A stretch of 64,000 nucleotides of DNA from Ardenticatenaceae bacterium (GTDB lineage Bacteria; Chloroflexota; Anaerolineae; Promineifilales; Promineifilaceae), in contig JACKBN010000009.1 of NCBI GenBank assembly GCA_020634565.1, forward strand, positions 178,083 through 242,082, in the 5' to 3' direction. Made by a program: the position numbers and the translations under genes. The notes beneath the pieces were generated by a model that saw only the letters and a program-made list of their open reading frames with translations, was not told where the DNA came from and ran no database searches. Below, piece by piece: positions 1-8,095 of this stretch (positions are counted from its first letter, which is position 1; each line of letters starts with the position of its first letter).

Positions 1-594
1 GCCCAGAATCTCCCCAAATTCCTGATACAAACCAAGCTGTTCTGGATCATCAATACCCAACCGCGCACTAATCCAGGTGATGAGCCCCAAAAAATAGCCG
101 CTTTTTTGCCGGGTGATTTGCCAGCGCGTTTCCAAAGAAGGTTGTTGAGACAACAAATCAAGGTGCTGCCCATAACAGGTTTGCAGCAAAACGGAATAAA
201 ACCGCTGCCTGATGGCCTGCGCCACTTCCGGTGCCGCACCCTCGCTTTCTAAATTGCTAAGCAGCATATTTGCGGAAAATATCAGGCCCGTCGAAGTATT
301 GAGCAGCAGCCCCGCCTTGCTTCCCTCCTGAATATCCCCATCCTCAAAATCATCAAGGATGCGTGCCGCTTGCCGCAAGATATTCCAGGCAATCAATATG
401 GAATTAAGCAATTGAGGATCGCCGCCAACATGCTCGCAAAACAAATGGGGCAATATGTGCAGGGGGTGTTTGCTTTGTTCCCCGTTTTTAGGGAATAAAG
501 GTTGGCAAACCGTATCAAGGTGTTCAATAAAATCTGAAGGAAGGTCAGCGCTTTCCCAAAGAGTTGAAAGCGCTTGCGTTAAGACAGATTCCAT
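1..594 (-). CDS. ComQ-like class 1 isoprenoid synthase, partial at left edge
   Basis: Only the first 198 codons are present; the gene runs off the window. The translation has the first aspartate-rich motif of trans-isoprenyl diphosphate synthases (LDDFEDGD, residues about 80-87), which binds diphosphate through magnesium, followed by a helix with CYGQHLDLL as in polyprenyl synthetases. A purine-rich RBS (AGAGAAGA) precedes the ATG. The family makes prenyl diphosphates; the ComQ branch instead prenylates a Trp in the ComX peptide. Codirectional with the 76-codon peptide gene 154 bp upstream and next to a lanthipeptide cluster, so a ComQ-like peptide-modifying role is plausible. Ordinary polyprenyl diphosphate synthesis is the alternative, and the second Asp-rich motif lies outside the window. 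Confidence 0.75.
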   Translation of the reverse strand, partial: MESVLTQALSTLWESADLPSDFIEHLDTVCQPLFPKNGEQSKHPLHILPHLFCEHVGGDPQLLNSILIAWNILRQAARILDDFEDGDIQEGSKAGLLLNTSTGLIFSANMLLSNLESEGAAPEVAQAIRQRFYSVLLQTCYGQHLDLLSQQPSLETRWQITRQKSGYFLGLITWISARLGIDDPEQLGLYQEFGEILG

Positions 595-685
595 CAATAT
601 CTTCTCTTTTTCGAGTCCAAACGCCAAAATTTAAGTGAAATGCAAGGCCATTTACTTACATAGGGAGTTGCTACAAAAACAAGTA

Positions 686-702
686 CCTCCCATAAAGGGA
701 GG
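686..702 (-). terminator. Hairpin between peptide gene and isoprenoid synthase gene
   Basis: A perfect 6-bp stem (CCTCCC / GGGAGG) with a 5-nt loop. On the minus strand it is followed after a few bases by TTTTTG. It sits between the small peptide gene and the synthase gene, where a leaky terminator would give more peptide than enzyme transcript. Short, so moderate confidence. Confidence 0.45.
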
Positions 703-748
703 ACTTGAATGTACGCTAATAAAGGTGGACTAACTCACAATCAGCCAA

Positions 749-979
749 TTAATCCGTGGGGCGAACCCAAAGTTCAACCAGATGGGCTGCTTTTTCATTG
801 ATGTAGTCATGTCCGTCAAAGGGCATGGCCAGAGTGCCATTTTGCAAAACTGCTTGCAAAGCATACTGCTCCTCTGCCGTCAGTTTGGCACTGGGCGCAC
901 TGCCGAGTGAAGCCAACAAATCCTTTACTCGGGACGGATTCTGAATGATTTCATAAACGACTTGATGTAACTGAGACAT
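749..979 (-). CDS. 76-residue putative modified-peptide precursor (ComX-like or RiPP)
   Basis: A clear AGGAG RBS lies 6 nt before the ATG. The N-terminal ~45 residues look like a helical leader (motifs NPSRVKDLLASL and LTAEEQYAL) of the sort found in several RiPP precursors, and also recall the short helical leader of ComX. There is no Cys, signal peptide or membrane segment. The tail ends ELWVRPTD, with a single Trp six residues from the C terminus. It is transcribed toward the ComQ-like synthase with a hairpin between them. I infer a precursor peptide prenylated on Trp. This is unproven: no family assignment could be run, and the Trp is further from the end than in known ComX peptides. Confidence 0.6.
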   Translation of the reverse strand: MSQLHQVVYEIIQNPSRVKDLLASLGSAPSAKLTAEEQYALQAVLQNGTLAMPFDGHDYINEKAAHLVELWVRPTD

Positions 980-1045
980 GTGACACTCCTATATCTTGAT
1001 GGGTTTAATAAAAATAGCCACAGGGCTACTTTGGTTTCTAGAACA

Positions 1046-1056
1046 GTCAAAGTGAC
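1046..1056. promoter_or_regulatory. Variant of the TGTGACTTTGA box
   Basis: GTCAAAGTGAC is one base off the reverse complement of the box at 1263-1274. It lies 67 bp upstream of the minus-strand peptide gene start. A possible regulator site, seen only as sequence similarity. Confidence 0.3.
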
Positions 1057-1262
1057 TATTAAGCAGATTTGAAGATACTTTGGAGAAATACAGTTGGGTA
1101 ATGAAGTAAACAGTAAGCCACATATCTTTGCGTTACAAAATTGTGTTAGCTACCATGAAGGTCATAGTTACAGCGAATCTATAGGCTGTTGTTCTCGGGT
1201 AGATGTGCGACATTATAGCGGATATTATGATATTTGCATTGATTAATAAGTCACCAAAAGAA

Positions 1263-1274
1263 TGTGACTTTGAC
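1263..1274 (+). promoter_or_regulatory. TGTGACTTTGAC box
   Basis: TGTGACTTTGAC is preceded by AAAAGAA. The same context, AAAAGAGTGTGACTTTGAAC, recurs at 9576-9594 upstream of the transporter operon. Shared upstream sequence in one biosynthetic island suggests a common regulator. Confidence 0.45.
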
Positions 1275-1434
1275 CCTAGTACCTACATTGCATCGCGGGC
1301 AGCCCCACCCTTTTAAACGAAACTATCCTCTTATAAGGAGCAACTCCCCTTAACGCTGCCGGTGGGGAAATTATCCTGACGGCCGTCTTCCCCTTGAACA
1401 GCTTTGCCTATCACAAATTCCGGTCTCTCTTTCC

Positions 1435-1486
1435 TCAAAGTCACACCCCAATGGACCCAAAGTCATAGAAAAACAGTGATTATCAC
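1435..1486. promoter_or_regulatory. Two inverted TGTGACTTTGA-type boxes and a GTGATTATCAC palindrome
   Basis: TCAAAGTCACA (1435-1445) and CAAAGTCATA (1458-1467) are reverse-orientation copies of the two box variants seen forward at 9582 and 9516. Their spacing is 23 bp, about two helical turns. GTGATTATCAC (1476-1486) is a perfect 5-bp inverted repeat around one base. All lie 150-200 bp before the oxidase gene start. Confidence 0.45.
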
Positions 1487-1638
1487 ATCAAGAATCAATC
1501 TCTAATGTGAACGATAATGGTGGCCACACAAGTTAGGCAGGGTACGTTTACCCACTGTCTGCAAGCCAACTCCAGCCTTTCTTTAATAGAGAGGAATCTT
1601 CTATTCTGAATCGAGTTTATCCGAAGAGAAAATACGTT

Positions 1639-3417
1639 ATGTTAAATCAGTCTATGGTCTATGAACACAGCACTCCTCATCTCTTACAAACTGAGGCCAT
1701 TGACAGCGGGCCAACGGCCTTGAGCATCATTCTGCAACATTTTGGCAAGGTCGTTCCCTTCCCAGAATTGCAGCAGGCCTGCACCACTGATCAAGGTTCC
1801 CTGAGTACGCAAAAAATGGTCGAGGCCGCCACAAAATATGGCCTGCAAGCAAAAGCAATTCGCTGTTCGGTGCAAACGTTAATTGATAATTCCTACTTTT
1901 TACCGGCGGTTGTTTTGCTAAAAAACCTGCATTTTGTGGTTGTAGAAGCGTTCTCTGAGGGTGTGATTTATCTAAACGATCCACAGTGCGGGCACAGAAC
2001 TGAATCTCTTGCGGAATTTAAGGCCACTTTTGGGGAGTTTGTCCTGCTGCTCACGCCTTCTAAAGAATTTGAGAACAAACTGGCAACTGCCAGCCAAACT
2101 GCCCAGGATAATTTACACCGGGCCTTGGCCAGCGGCATCCGGGGGACGGTAAGCGCGCCGATTGGGAAGTTTAGCCAGTTTTGTGAGGATTACGGCCGTA
2201 TCATCCAAAAAACACCCACAGTTATCGTCCGGGCCACATCTGAAGCAGATATTGTGCACACCCTTCAAGTAAGCCGTGCCCAAAAAATACCGGTTCGCAT
2301 TCGCGGAGCCGGTCATTCCTGCTATGGGCAATCCTTGACAGATGAGGGCATCTTACTGGTCAACGTGGCGGACCACGCCCAGTTTCAGCTAGAGGAAAAT
2401 GACCTGGTAACGGTCACCACGCGGGGGCGCTGGCGGTATTTGGAGCAAAGTTTGAACCGGCAGCAAAGAAGCTTCCCCGTACTCACCGATAACCTGAGCA
2501 CCGCCATCGGTGGCACCCTGTCGGTGGGTGGCTACGGTCCGGCCTCCATTCGGTTTGGGCCGCAGGTAGCGCAGGTCGAGCGGCTGCGTCTGATCAAGCC
2601 AGATGGCGATGCTGTCTGGTGCTCTCGCCATGAAAACACCCAGCTGTTCCGCTACAGTCTGGCTGGCCTGGGCCAGGTGGGGTTTGTGGAGCAAGTAACC
2701 CTGAAAACAATCCCTCTACAAAGAGGCGACGGCTGGTGGCAGCACCAACTGGCTACTTTCCAAGATCTGGCCGATGTTTGCGCCTTGCTAGAGCCAGCCG
2801 AAAACCGGCCCGATTCCTTTATGGCCTATTATTTGAAGGAGCGAGGGCTTTTTGCCTGTTACAAATTCACAGAAACTCAACCTTCCGGCGCGCTCACAAC
2901 CTATTTGCAACAGGTGGGAGCCAGCCAAAGCGATTCTCCAGTGAACCTTGGCTCCGCCTACCGGCAAACGGAAAGCACCGATGTGTACGCCCCGGCGGTT
3001 GATTACTTGCTGCCGATAGACGGACTTACGCCCTTCCTGGCTTTGCTAGACGAACAGCTCTCCCAAAAGCAGCTATTTGACTACATTCCAGGAGCCCTGA
3101 TTTTGGGCATCGCCAGCACGCCAGAAGATTATTTCCCCTTTGAAGCAGCCTCTTTTGGCACGGCTTCGCTCAAAATTTTGGTGGGCTTCTACCCCATTGT
3201 GCCCCAGGGTGATGTGGCAGGCTTGCAAAGGGTGAAAGAGATGATGCAGGTGATGCTGGCCGAATGTGTGAAGCAGGGCGGACGGCCGTATCTCTACGGC
3301 TGGCACGAAATGGATACCGCCATGAAAGAACAGCTTTATGGGAACGCTTACCAGGAACTGCACCAACTCAGAAAACAACTCGACCCGGACAATCTTTATA
3401 ATCCGCACACCTTGTAA
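1639..3417 (+). CDS. C39-like leader-binding domain fused to a PCMH-type FAD-linked oxidase
   Basis: 592 residues in two parts. Residues ~10-135 match the C39 peptidase fold seen in the NHLM transporter at 10300: QTEAIDSGPTALS here aligns with QMEAVECGAASLS there, so the catalytic Cys is Ser23. His98 (LHFVVV) and Asp114 (YLNDP) are kept. Such a domain could bind a double-glycine leader without cutting it. Residues ~180-592 form a vanillyl-alcohol-oxidase/cytokinin-dehydrogenase-type flavoprotein, with RGAGHSCYGQS where His226 is the expected covalent FAD attachment site, and a C terminus DPDNLYNP typical of the superfamily. I infer a leader-guided oxidase acting on the lanthipeptide or on the Trp peptide. 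It heads the operon with the 375-residue protein and lanM. The RBS is weak. Confidence 0.8.
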   Translation: MLNQSMVYEHSTPHLLQTEAIDSGPTALSIILQHFGKVVPFPELQQACTTDQGSLSTQKMVEAATKYGLQAKAIRCSVQTLIDNSYFLPAVVLLKNLHFVVVEAFSEGVIYLNDPQCGHRTESLAEFKATFGEFVLLLTPSKEFENKLATASQTAQDNLHRALASGIRGTVSAPIGKFSQFCEDYGRIIQKTPTVIVRATSEADIVHTLQVSRAQKIPVRIRGAGHSCYGQSLTDEGILLVNVADHAQFQLEENDLVTVTTRGRWRYLEQSLNRQQRSFPVLTDNLSTAIGGTLSVGGYGPASIRFGPQVAQVERLRLIKPDGDAVWCSRHENTQLFRYSLAGLGQVGFVEQVTLKTIPLQRGDGWWQHQLATFQDLADVCALLEPAENRPDSFMAYYLKERGLFACYKFTETQPSGALTTYLQQVGASQSDSPVNLGSAYRQTESTDVYAPAVDYLLPIDGLTPFLALLDEQLSQKQLFDYIPGALILGIASTPEDYFPFEAASFGTASLKILVGFYPIVPQGDVAGLQRVKEMMQVMLAECVKQGGRPYLYGWHEMDTAMKEQLYGNAYQELHQLRKQLDPDNLYNPHTL

Positions 3418-3450
3418 ACCAATCGTCGATGACGGGAGAAAGGCCCCAAA

Positions 3451-4578
3451 ATGACCCAGACAACCCCCTACCAGTCAAGCCCCTCTATCGTTTCCCCGCC
3501 TGCGCAGGCACGGCAAATGGATGCCTATCTGGATGTGGCCGGGCGTTATTTGCCCGAGGCGCTTATTTCCGCAGCGGATTTCCGCAACATCAGGCAACTG
3601 GCTGCCCACTTACCAATCGCGCCACTCACTATTTTTGAAAGCCACCTGGGCGAAGGCAAAGAGGGTCTCGATTTTTTGATTTGCACCCCGCCCCACTGGG
3701 TACAGCAGCCAGAAGTTCGTTCTCTAGCCGCCAGTTCACCCGCCTGGCAGAGCATCACGGCGCTATGCGACCAGTGGCTAACTGAGCCGGCCAGCGCCCC
3801 GTTCCGGCAGGCAATGGACAGCATCTGGCTAGAGTTTGACACGTCGCAGCAAACGGAGCACCAGATCGAGCCGGGCATTTTGTTTGCCTCGATGGAGCTG
3901 TCGGCTAATCAGGTGCAGGACCAGACACAGGCGCAAACGATTTGGGCCACGCTGGCGGCGCTTTGCCCCAACAAAGTAAACAGCCCTGAGTTTGTGTTTC
4001 ACATGGAAAAGATCATGAAGAGTTTGCCGCCGAACGGCCGTATCTACGCCATTGGTGACATGGCCGGGCGCCAATCAGAGTACACTCGCATCGCCATTGC
4101 CCACATCTCCAATACGGCCGTTATCCCCTTTCTGCAAAACATCAATTGGCCCGGCGATTTCAACCAGGTAGCTACCCTTCTGGAAGAAATCAAACCGTTC
4201 AACAGTGAAGTCAGCCTCGATCTGGATGTTGGCAGCACCATCGGCGGCACGCTGGGGCTTGAACTGGTCAATCGCCACCGCTTCGACCGGATGTGGTGGC
4301 AGCAGCTCTTTGCGTTTCTCGTTAACAAAGAACTTTGCACACCAGAAAAAAGTGCGGCTCTACAGCAATGGCCCGGACACAGCAACGAAACAAACAACCC
4401 GGCAGTCTGGCCCAACCAACTGCTGCCAACAGCCCATCTGCAAAAACCAATCAACTGTTTTCTGGTGCGCTTCATTAACCACGTCAAACTGGTATGCAGG
4501 CCAAATATGCCACTGCAGGCCAAGGCGTATATTGCACTGCGGCAGGCGTGCCAGGGCAGCAAAAGCAAACAGGTCTAA
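3451..4578 (+). CDS. Uncharacterised 375-residue protein encoded upstream of lanM
   Basis: An RBS-like GGAGAAAGG precedes the ATG; the gene starts 33 bp after the oxidase gene and ends 24 bp before lanM. It is predicted soluble, with no signal peptide or membrane segment. Distinct motifs are FESHLGEG (~61-68), SIWLEFD (~125-131), SLDLDVGSTIGGTLGLEL (~252-269) and a C-terminal VRFINHVKLVCRP...AKAYI segment. From memory, proteins with a similar motif order occur beside LanM genes in other NHLP-type clusters, but I cannot name a family. Position suggests a dedicated accessory factor of the synthetase or oxidase. Function unknown. Confidence 0.75.
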   Translation: MTQTTPYQSSPSIVSPPAQARQMDAYLDVAGRYLPEALISAADFRNIRQLAAHLPIAPLTIFESHLGEGKEGLDFLICTPPHWVQQPEVRSLAASSPAWQSITALCDQWLTEPASAPFRQAMDSIWLEFDTSQQTEHQIEPGILFASMELSANQVQDQTQAQTIWATLAALCPNKVNSPEFVFHMEKIMKSLPPNGRIYAIGDMAGRQSEYTRIAIAHISNTAVIPFLQNINWPGDFNQVATLLEEIKPFNSEVSLDLDVGSTIGGTLGLELVNRHRFDRMWWQQLFAFLVNKELCTPEKSAALQQWPGHSNETNNPAVWPNQLLPTAHLQKPINCFLVRFINHVKLVCRPNMPLQAKAYIALRQACQGSKSKQV

Positions 4579-4602
4579 CAAACAAAGAAGTTGAGGTTTA
4601 CC

Positions 4603-7600
4603 ATGGAATTTTCAATACAAACATTAAAGCGCATTGTGGAAAACGGCAGCCCGCTGCACGAACGGCTCAACGGCAAATTTGACCGAAGCCAGGCTTCACT
4701 TTTATCCAAAGCCAACACAAAAAGATTAGACACATGGTCCAAGCTGGTTGCCCAAAATTCATCTGAACTACTGCAAAAAAGATGGCAATGGGACAAGCTG
4801 AATGAGCAGGAAGTATTCACCATTATGGAAAATCCTCAATGGAAAAACGAACTGCCCCTACCCAGCTGGAGCAAGGTCCTCTCCAGAGCCGTAGAAATGG
4901 CTCAGCATCTTAAGCTCGATGGGCTGAAAAATAAATGTGATTTTTTGATTCCCGCGGCACCATTCCCCTTTGAAGAACTGCTGCTCCCTTTCATTCTGGT
5001 GGCCAAGGAAGAGCTGATCAAACAACAACATCATGAAAATTTACAAATCTCTTTAAAGGTAGAAAAAAAGTTGCTGCTACATTTGCTGCAACAATTAGCA
5101 AATTTGTCTGAACAGACTTTTTATCTTGAATTTTCAATCTTTAGAGCACAAAATCGTTATCAACCAAACCTTAAATCTGCAAATGCTGGGCAAAACAACA
5201 CACTCTACCAACTTTTTCTCAATAAGCTGTTTAGTGGCGGATTTGTAGCCTTTTTTGAAGAATATGCTGTGTTGGCTCGTCTGTTGAGCATTACAGTACT
5301 TCAATGGGTGCAATGGCTATCGGAGCTAAGCAATCGCCTGGATCAAGACTGGCCAGAAATTACTTGCTTCTTTGATCTGCCTGGTACAGAACCTTGTATC
5401 ATTGACATCCAGTCAGGGCTATCGGATCCTCATCACGACGGCCGTACCGTTGCTATCATCACGCTGGAAGGCGAGAGCAAGCTCGTCTATAAACCCAAAG
5501 ATTTAGGATTTGAGAAAGGGCTATCAAACTTAAGTGATTGGCTCACACAACAAGGCATACCCTATCCCACAAAATCATTAAAAATTCTCAATTATGAAGA
5601 ATACGGTTGGGTAGAATATGTTGAGACAGCGGAATGTGAAGATGAAGCCGCGCTCTGCCGCTATTTCGAACGCATTGGAAGCTTGTTGTGTTTGGTTTAC
5701 CTGTTGGAAGGCACCGATTGTCACGGTGAAAACTTAATGGCCGTAGGTGAATATCCTGTTTTAATAGATGTCGAAACCTTCCTTCACCCTCGTCTAATGC
5801 CCGCCAGCAGTAATGAACTAAGCAATGGGGCCCAAAATTTAGCATACCAACAATATATGAGTTCCGTCTTGCGCACCGGCATGCTGCCTGTTTGGATGTT
5901 TGGGAATGGTGGGCAAAGTTTCGATATTAGTGGGCTAGGTGCAATTGCCGGACAGGAAATTCCCTACAATTTTTTAAGTTGGAAACACATTAATTCAGAC
6001 GATATGAGTTCTTTACAGGCAACGGCCGTTGCGCAACAAGCCAACTCCATGCCCATCTTCAACAATCAGGCCATCTCGCCAGAGGGTTACTTGTCAGAAA
6101 TCGTCACAGGATTCAGCGAAACGTACGATTTTTTCCTGGCACATAAGCAAGACGCAGCTTTTATCGAAAAAATGGAATCCTTCTTTCAAGCAAAGCAAGG
6201 CCGCTTCTTGTTCCGCAATACCATCAGTTACTTCTTGTTACTGAAAAAACTACTCCACCCCAAATACATGCGCAATGGCATAGACCGCAGCATCCAGTTG
6301 GATGTACTCTGTCGTTATGGACTCAGTTCAAAAAATAAACCAAACTATTGGCCTCTATTCCATACAGAAATTAAATCTATGGAAAAACTGGATGTTCCTT
6401 ATTTCATTACCCAAGCAGACGATCCCCATATCTACGCTGCAGATGGCCTTGTTGCCCCGGATCTCTTTAGCCAGCCAGGCGTTAGTTTTCTCCGGGATCA
6501 TCTCTCTCAACTAACAGAAGCAGACAAGGACCTACAAATCGGTTTGATTTACTCGGTGTTCAGTTTGCGCTTTACAGAAAAGGAATCAACAGTTGAAAAT
6601 ACAGATAGAACAACAATCACGCTAGCGGAAAACCTCGATAAAATAGTGGCCATAAAATCCACAGCCATGGAAATTGCCGACAAAATCATCCAAAAAGCTA
6701 TCGTTGCCAGTAATGGCAGTGCCAGTTGGTTAGGGCTTGAATATATGTCTGAGTTCGAGCGTTCGCTTATCCAGCCACTAGGTCATAATCTGCACAGTGG
6801 CAACTGCGGCATTAGCTTCTTCCTGGCTGGATCCTATAAAGTCACTGGCGAAGATAAATACAAACAGATGTCACTAGCAGCTTTACATCAAGTTCGAACG
6901 GCCGCACAGAAAGACAAAAACACCAAAAATCTGATGTCTGAACGTATGAGTCTAGGCGCGGCCATCGGCTTAGGCTCTATGATTTATTCTCTGAGCCGCA
7001 TCAGTCATCTGATTCAAGAACCCAAACTGCTCGAAGATGCTCAATTGGTTGCCGGTTTTATTACTCCCGACCGAATTGAGCAGGACACAAAAATTGACGT
7101 TATGGATGGTACAGCTGGTGCGTTGCTTGGGCTGCTGGCTCTCTACGAGGCAACCCAAGCAGAAGAAATCTTGTTAAAAGCAAAACAGTGTGGTGATCAC
7201 CTTCTCAAAACACGCAAAGCAACCAAAGGTGGAGAACTTGTCTGGCTTACTACAAATGACCGCTTCCTGACCGGTTTTTCCCATGGAGCAGCCGGTATAT
7301 CTTACGCGTTATTCCGTCTATATCGGGCATCTGGTCAACAAGAATATTATGCTGCCGCTGTTGAAGGCATCAATTTTGAAAACAGATTGTACAATGATCA
7401 GATTAAAAACTGGCCCGACTTGCTTCGCTCTACAGATACAGAGATTTTCTATGGCCAAACTTGGTGCCACGGTGCCCCCGGCATCGGCTTGGCAAGACTG
7501 GGCGGAATACCAGTGTTCGACAATCCAGATGTTCATCGAGATATTCAGGTAGCCTTAAATACCACAATGAGCCTGTTCAATGACAATTTAGATACGCTCT

Positions 7601-7863
7601 GCTGTGGGAATGCAGGTCGTTGGGATCTCTTGCTCAAAGCCGGTGCAGATTTACAAGAAGCTAAATGGATTAACCGAGCACGCGAGGAAGCATATCGCAC
7701 CATACAACAGAGAACAATAAAAGGCCATTTCCAACTGCCATATAGTATGGGAACTCATGGCGAAATCTTTCAGATAGGCTTCTTCCAGGGATTATCTGGT
7801 CTAGGGTATCAACTGCTAAGAGCTATCGACCCCACCCTACCCTCAGTACTCTTATGGGAATAA
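4603..7863 (+). CDS. lanM: Class II lanthipeptide synthetase LanM (dehydratase-cyclase)
   Basis: About 1086 residues, normal for LanM. The N-terminal DUF4135 dehydratase carries SKLVYKPKDL and TDCHGENLM...VLIDVETF, the kinase-like region that phosphorylates Ser/Thr and eliminates phosphate. The C-terminal LanC cyclase shows the repeated GxxG barrel signatures (NCGISF, MDGTAGAL, FSHGAAGIS, WCHGAPGIG). Zinc ligands are predicted as C955, C1000 and C1001, because TLCCGNAG has the CCG form instead of the usual CHG; this is the ProcM type, linked to relaxed substrate choice. ATG 4603 is chosen over an in-frame TTG at 4591 because GAGG lies 6 nt before it. It is the third gene of the operon and acts on the precursor at 9020-9361. 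Confidence 0.97.
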   Translation: MEFSIQTLKRIVENGSPLHERLNGKFDRSQASLLSKANTKRLDTWSKLVAQNSSELLQKRWQWDKLNEQEVFTIMENPQWKNELPLPSWSKVLSRAVEMAQHLKLDGLKNKCDFLIPAAPFPFEELLLPFILVAKEELIKQQHHENLQISLKVEKKLLLHLLQQLANLSEQTFYLEFSIFRAQNRYQPNLKSANAGQNNTLYQLFLNKLFSGGFVAFFEEYAVLARLLSITVLQWVQWLSELSNRLDQDWPEITCFFDLPGTEPCIIDIQSGLSDPHHDGRTVAIITLEGESKLVYKPKDLGFEKGLSNLSDWLTQQGIPYPTKSLKILNYEEYGWVEYVETAECEDEAALCRYFERIGSLLCLVYLLEGTDCHGENLMAVGEYPVLIDVETFLHPRLMPASSNELSNGAQNLAYQQYMSSVLRTGMLPVWMFGNGGQSFDISGLGAIAGQEIPYNFLSWKHINSDDMSSLQATAVAQQANSMPIFNNQAISPEGYLSEIVTGFSETYDFFLAHKQDAAFIEKMESFFQAKQGRFLFRNTISYFLLLKKLLHPKYMRNGIDRSIQLDVLCRYGLSSKNKPNYWPLFHTEIKSMEKLDVPYFITQADDPHIYAADGLVAPDLFSQPGVSFLRDHLSQLTEADKDLQIGLIYSVFSLRFTEKESTVENTDRTTITLAENLDKIVAIKSTAMEIADKIIQKAIVASNGSASWLGLEYMSEFERSLIQPLGHNLHSGNCGISFFLAGSYKVTGEDKYKQMSLAALHQVRTAAQKDKNTKNLMSERMSLGAAIGLGSMIYSLSRISHLIQEPKLLEDAQLVAGFITPDRIEQDTKIDVMDGTAGALLGLLALYEATQAEEILLKAKQCGDHLLKTRKATKGGELVWLTTNDRFLTGFSHGAAGISYALFRLYRASGQQEYYAAAVEGINFENRLYNDQIKNWPDLLRSTDTEIFYGQTWCHGAPGIGLARLGGIPVFDNPDVHRDIQVALNTTMSLFNDNLDTLCCGNAGRWDLLLKAGADLQEAKWINRAREEAYRTIQQRTIKGHFQLPYSMGTHGEIFQIGFFQGLSGLGYQLLRAIDPTLPSVLLWE

Positions 7864-8032
7864 TAAGCAAGAAGTGGTTTTAGCCGATGCTAAGCAAACC
7901 ACAGCAAGTTCTTTGAAAACCAAAAGGCAATTTCTCTGTGGTTTACTCAAGTAAAAACCAATTTTGAGCTAAGCCTAATTCAAGATTCTTTTTGGTTTTT
8001 ACATAAAACCGCTTCCAAAACACAACTAAACA

Positions 8033-8061
8033 AAAAAAGCCTGTGCGCAACAGGCTTTTTT
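8033..8061. terminator. Bidirectional intrinsic terminator after lanM
   Basis: AAAAAAGCCTGT / ACAGGCTTTTTT stem with a 5-nt loop; A-run and T-run on opposite sides make it work both ways. It lies between lanM and the convergent RibF-like gene. Confidence 0.9.
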
Positions 8062-8095
8062 ATTTCTCTTGTTTTGCTTACATCAAAATCTGTAG

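Larger units (their letters stand above)
980..1638. other. 659-bp divergent intergenic region of the RiPP island
   Basis: No credible gene on either strand. It separates the minus-strand peptide/synthase pair from the plus-strand oxidase-LanM operon and must carry both promoters. It contains several copies, in both orientations, of a TGTGACTTTGA-like box, plus a GTGAT-T-ATCAC inverted repeat. No convincing -35/-10 pair was picked out. Confidence 0.7.
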
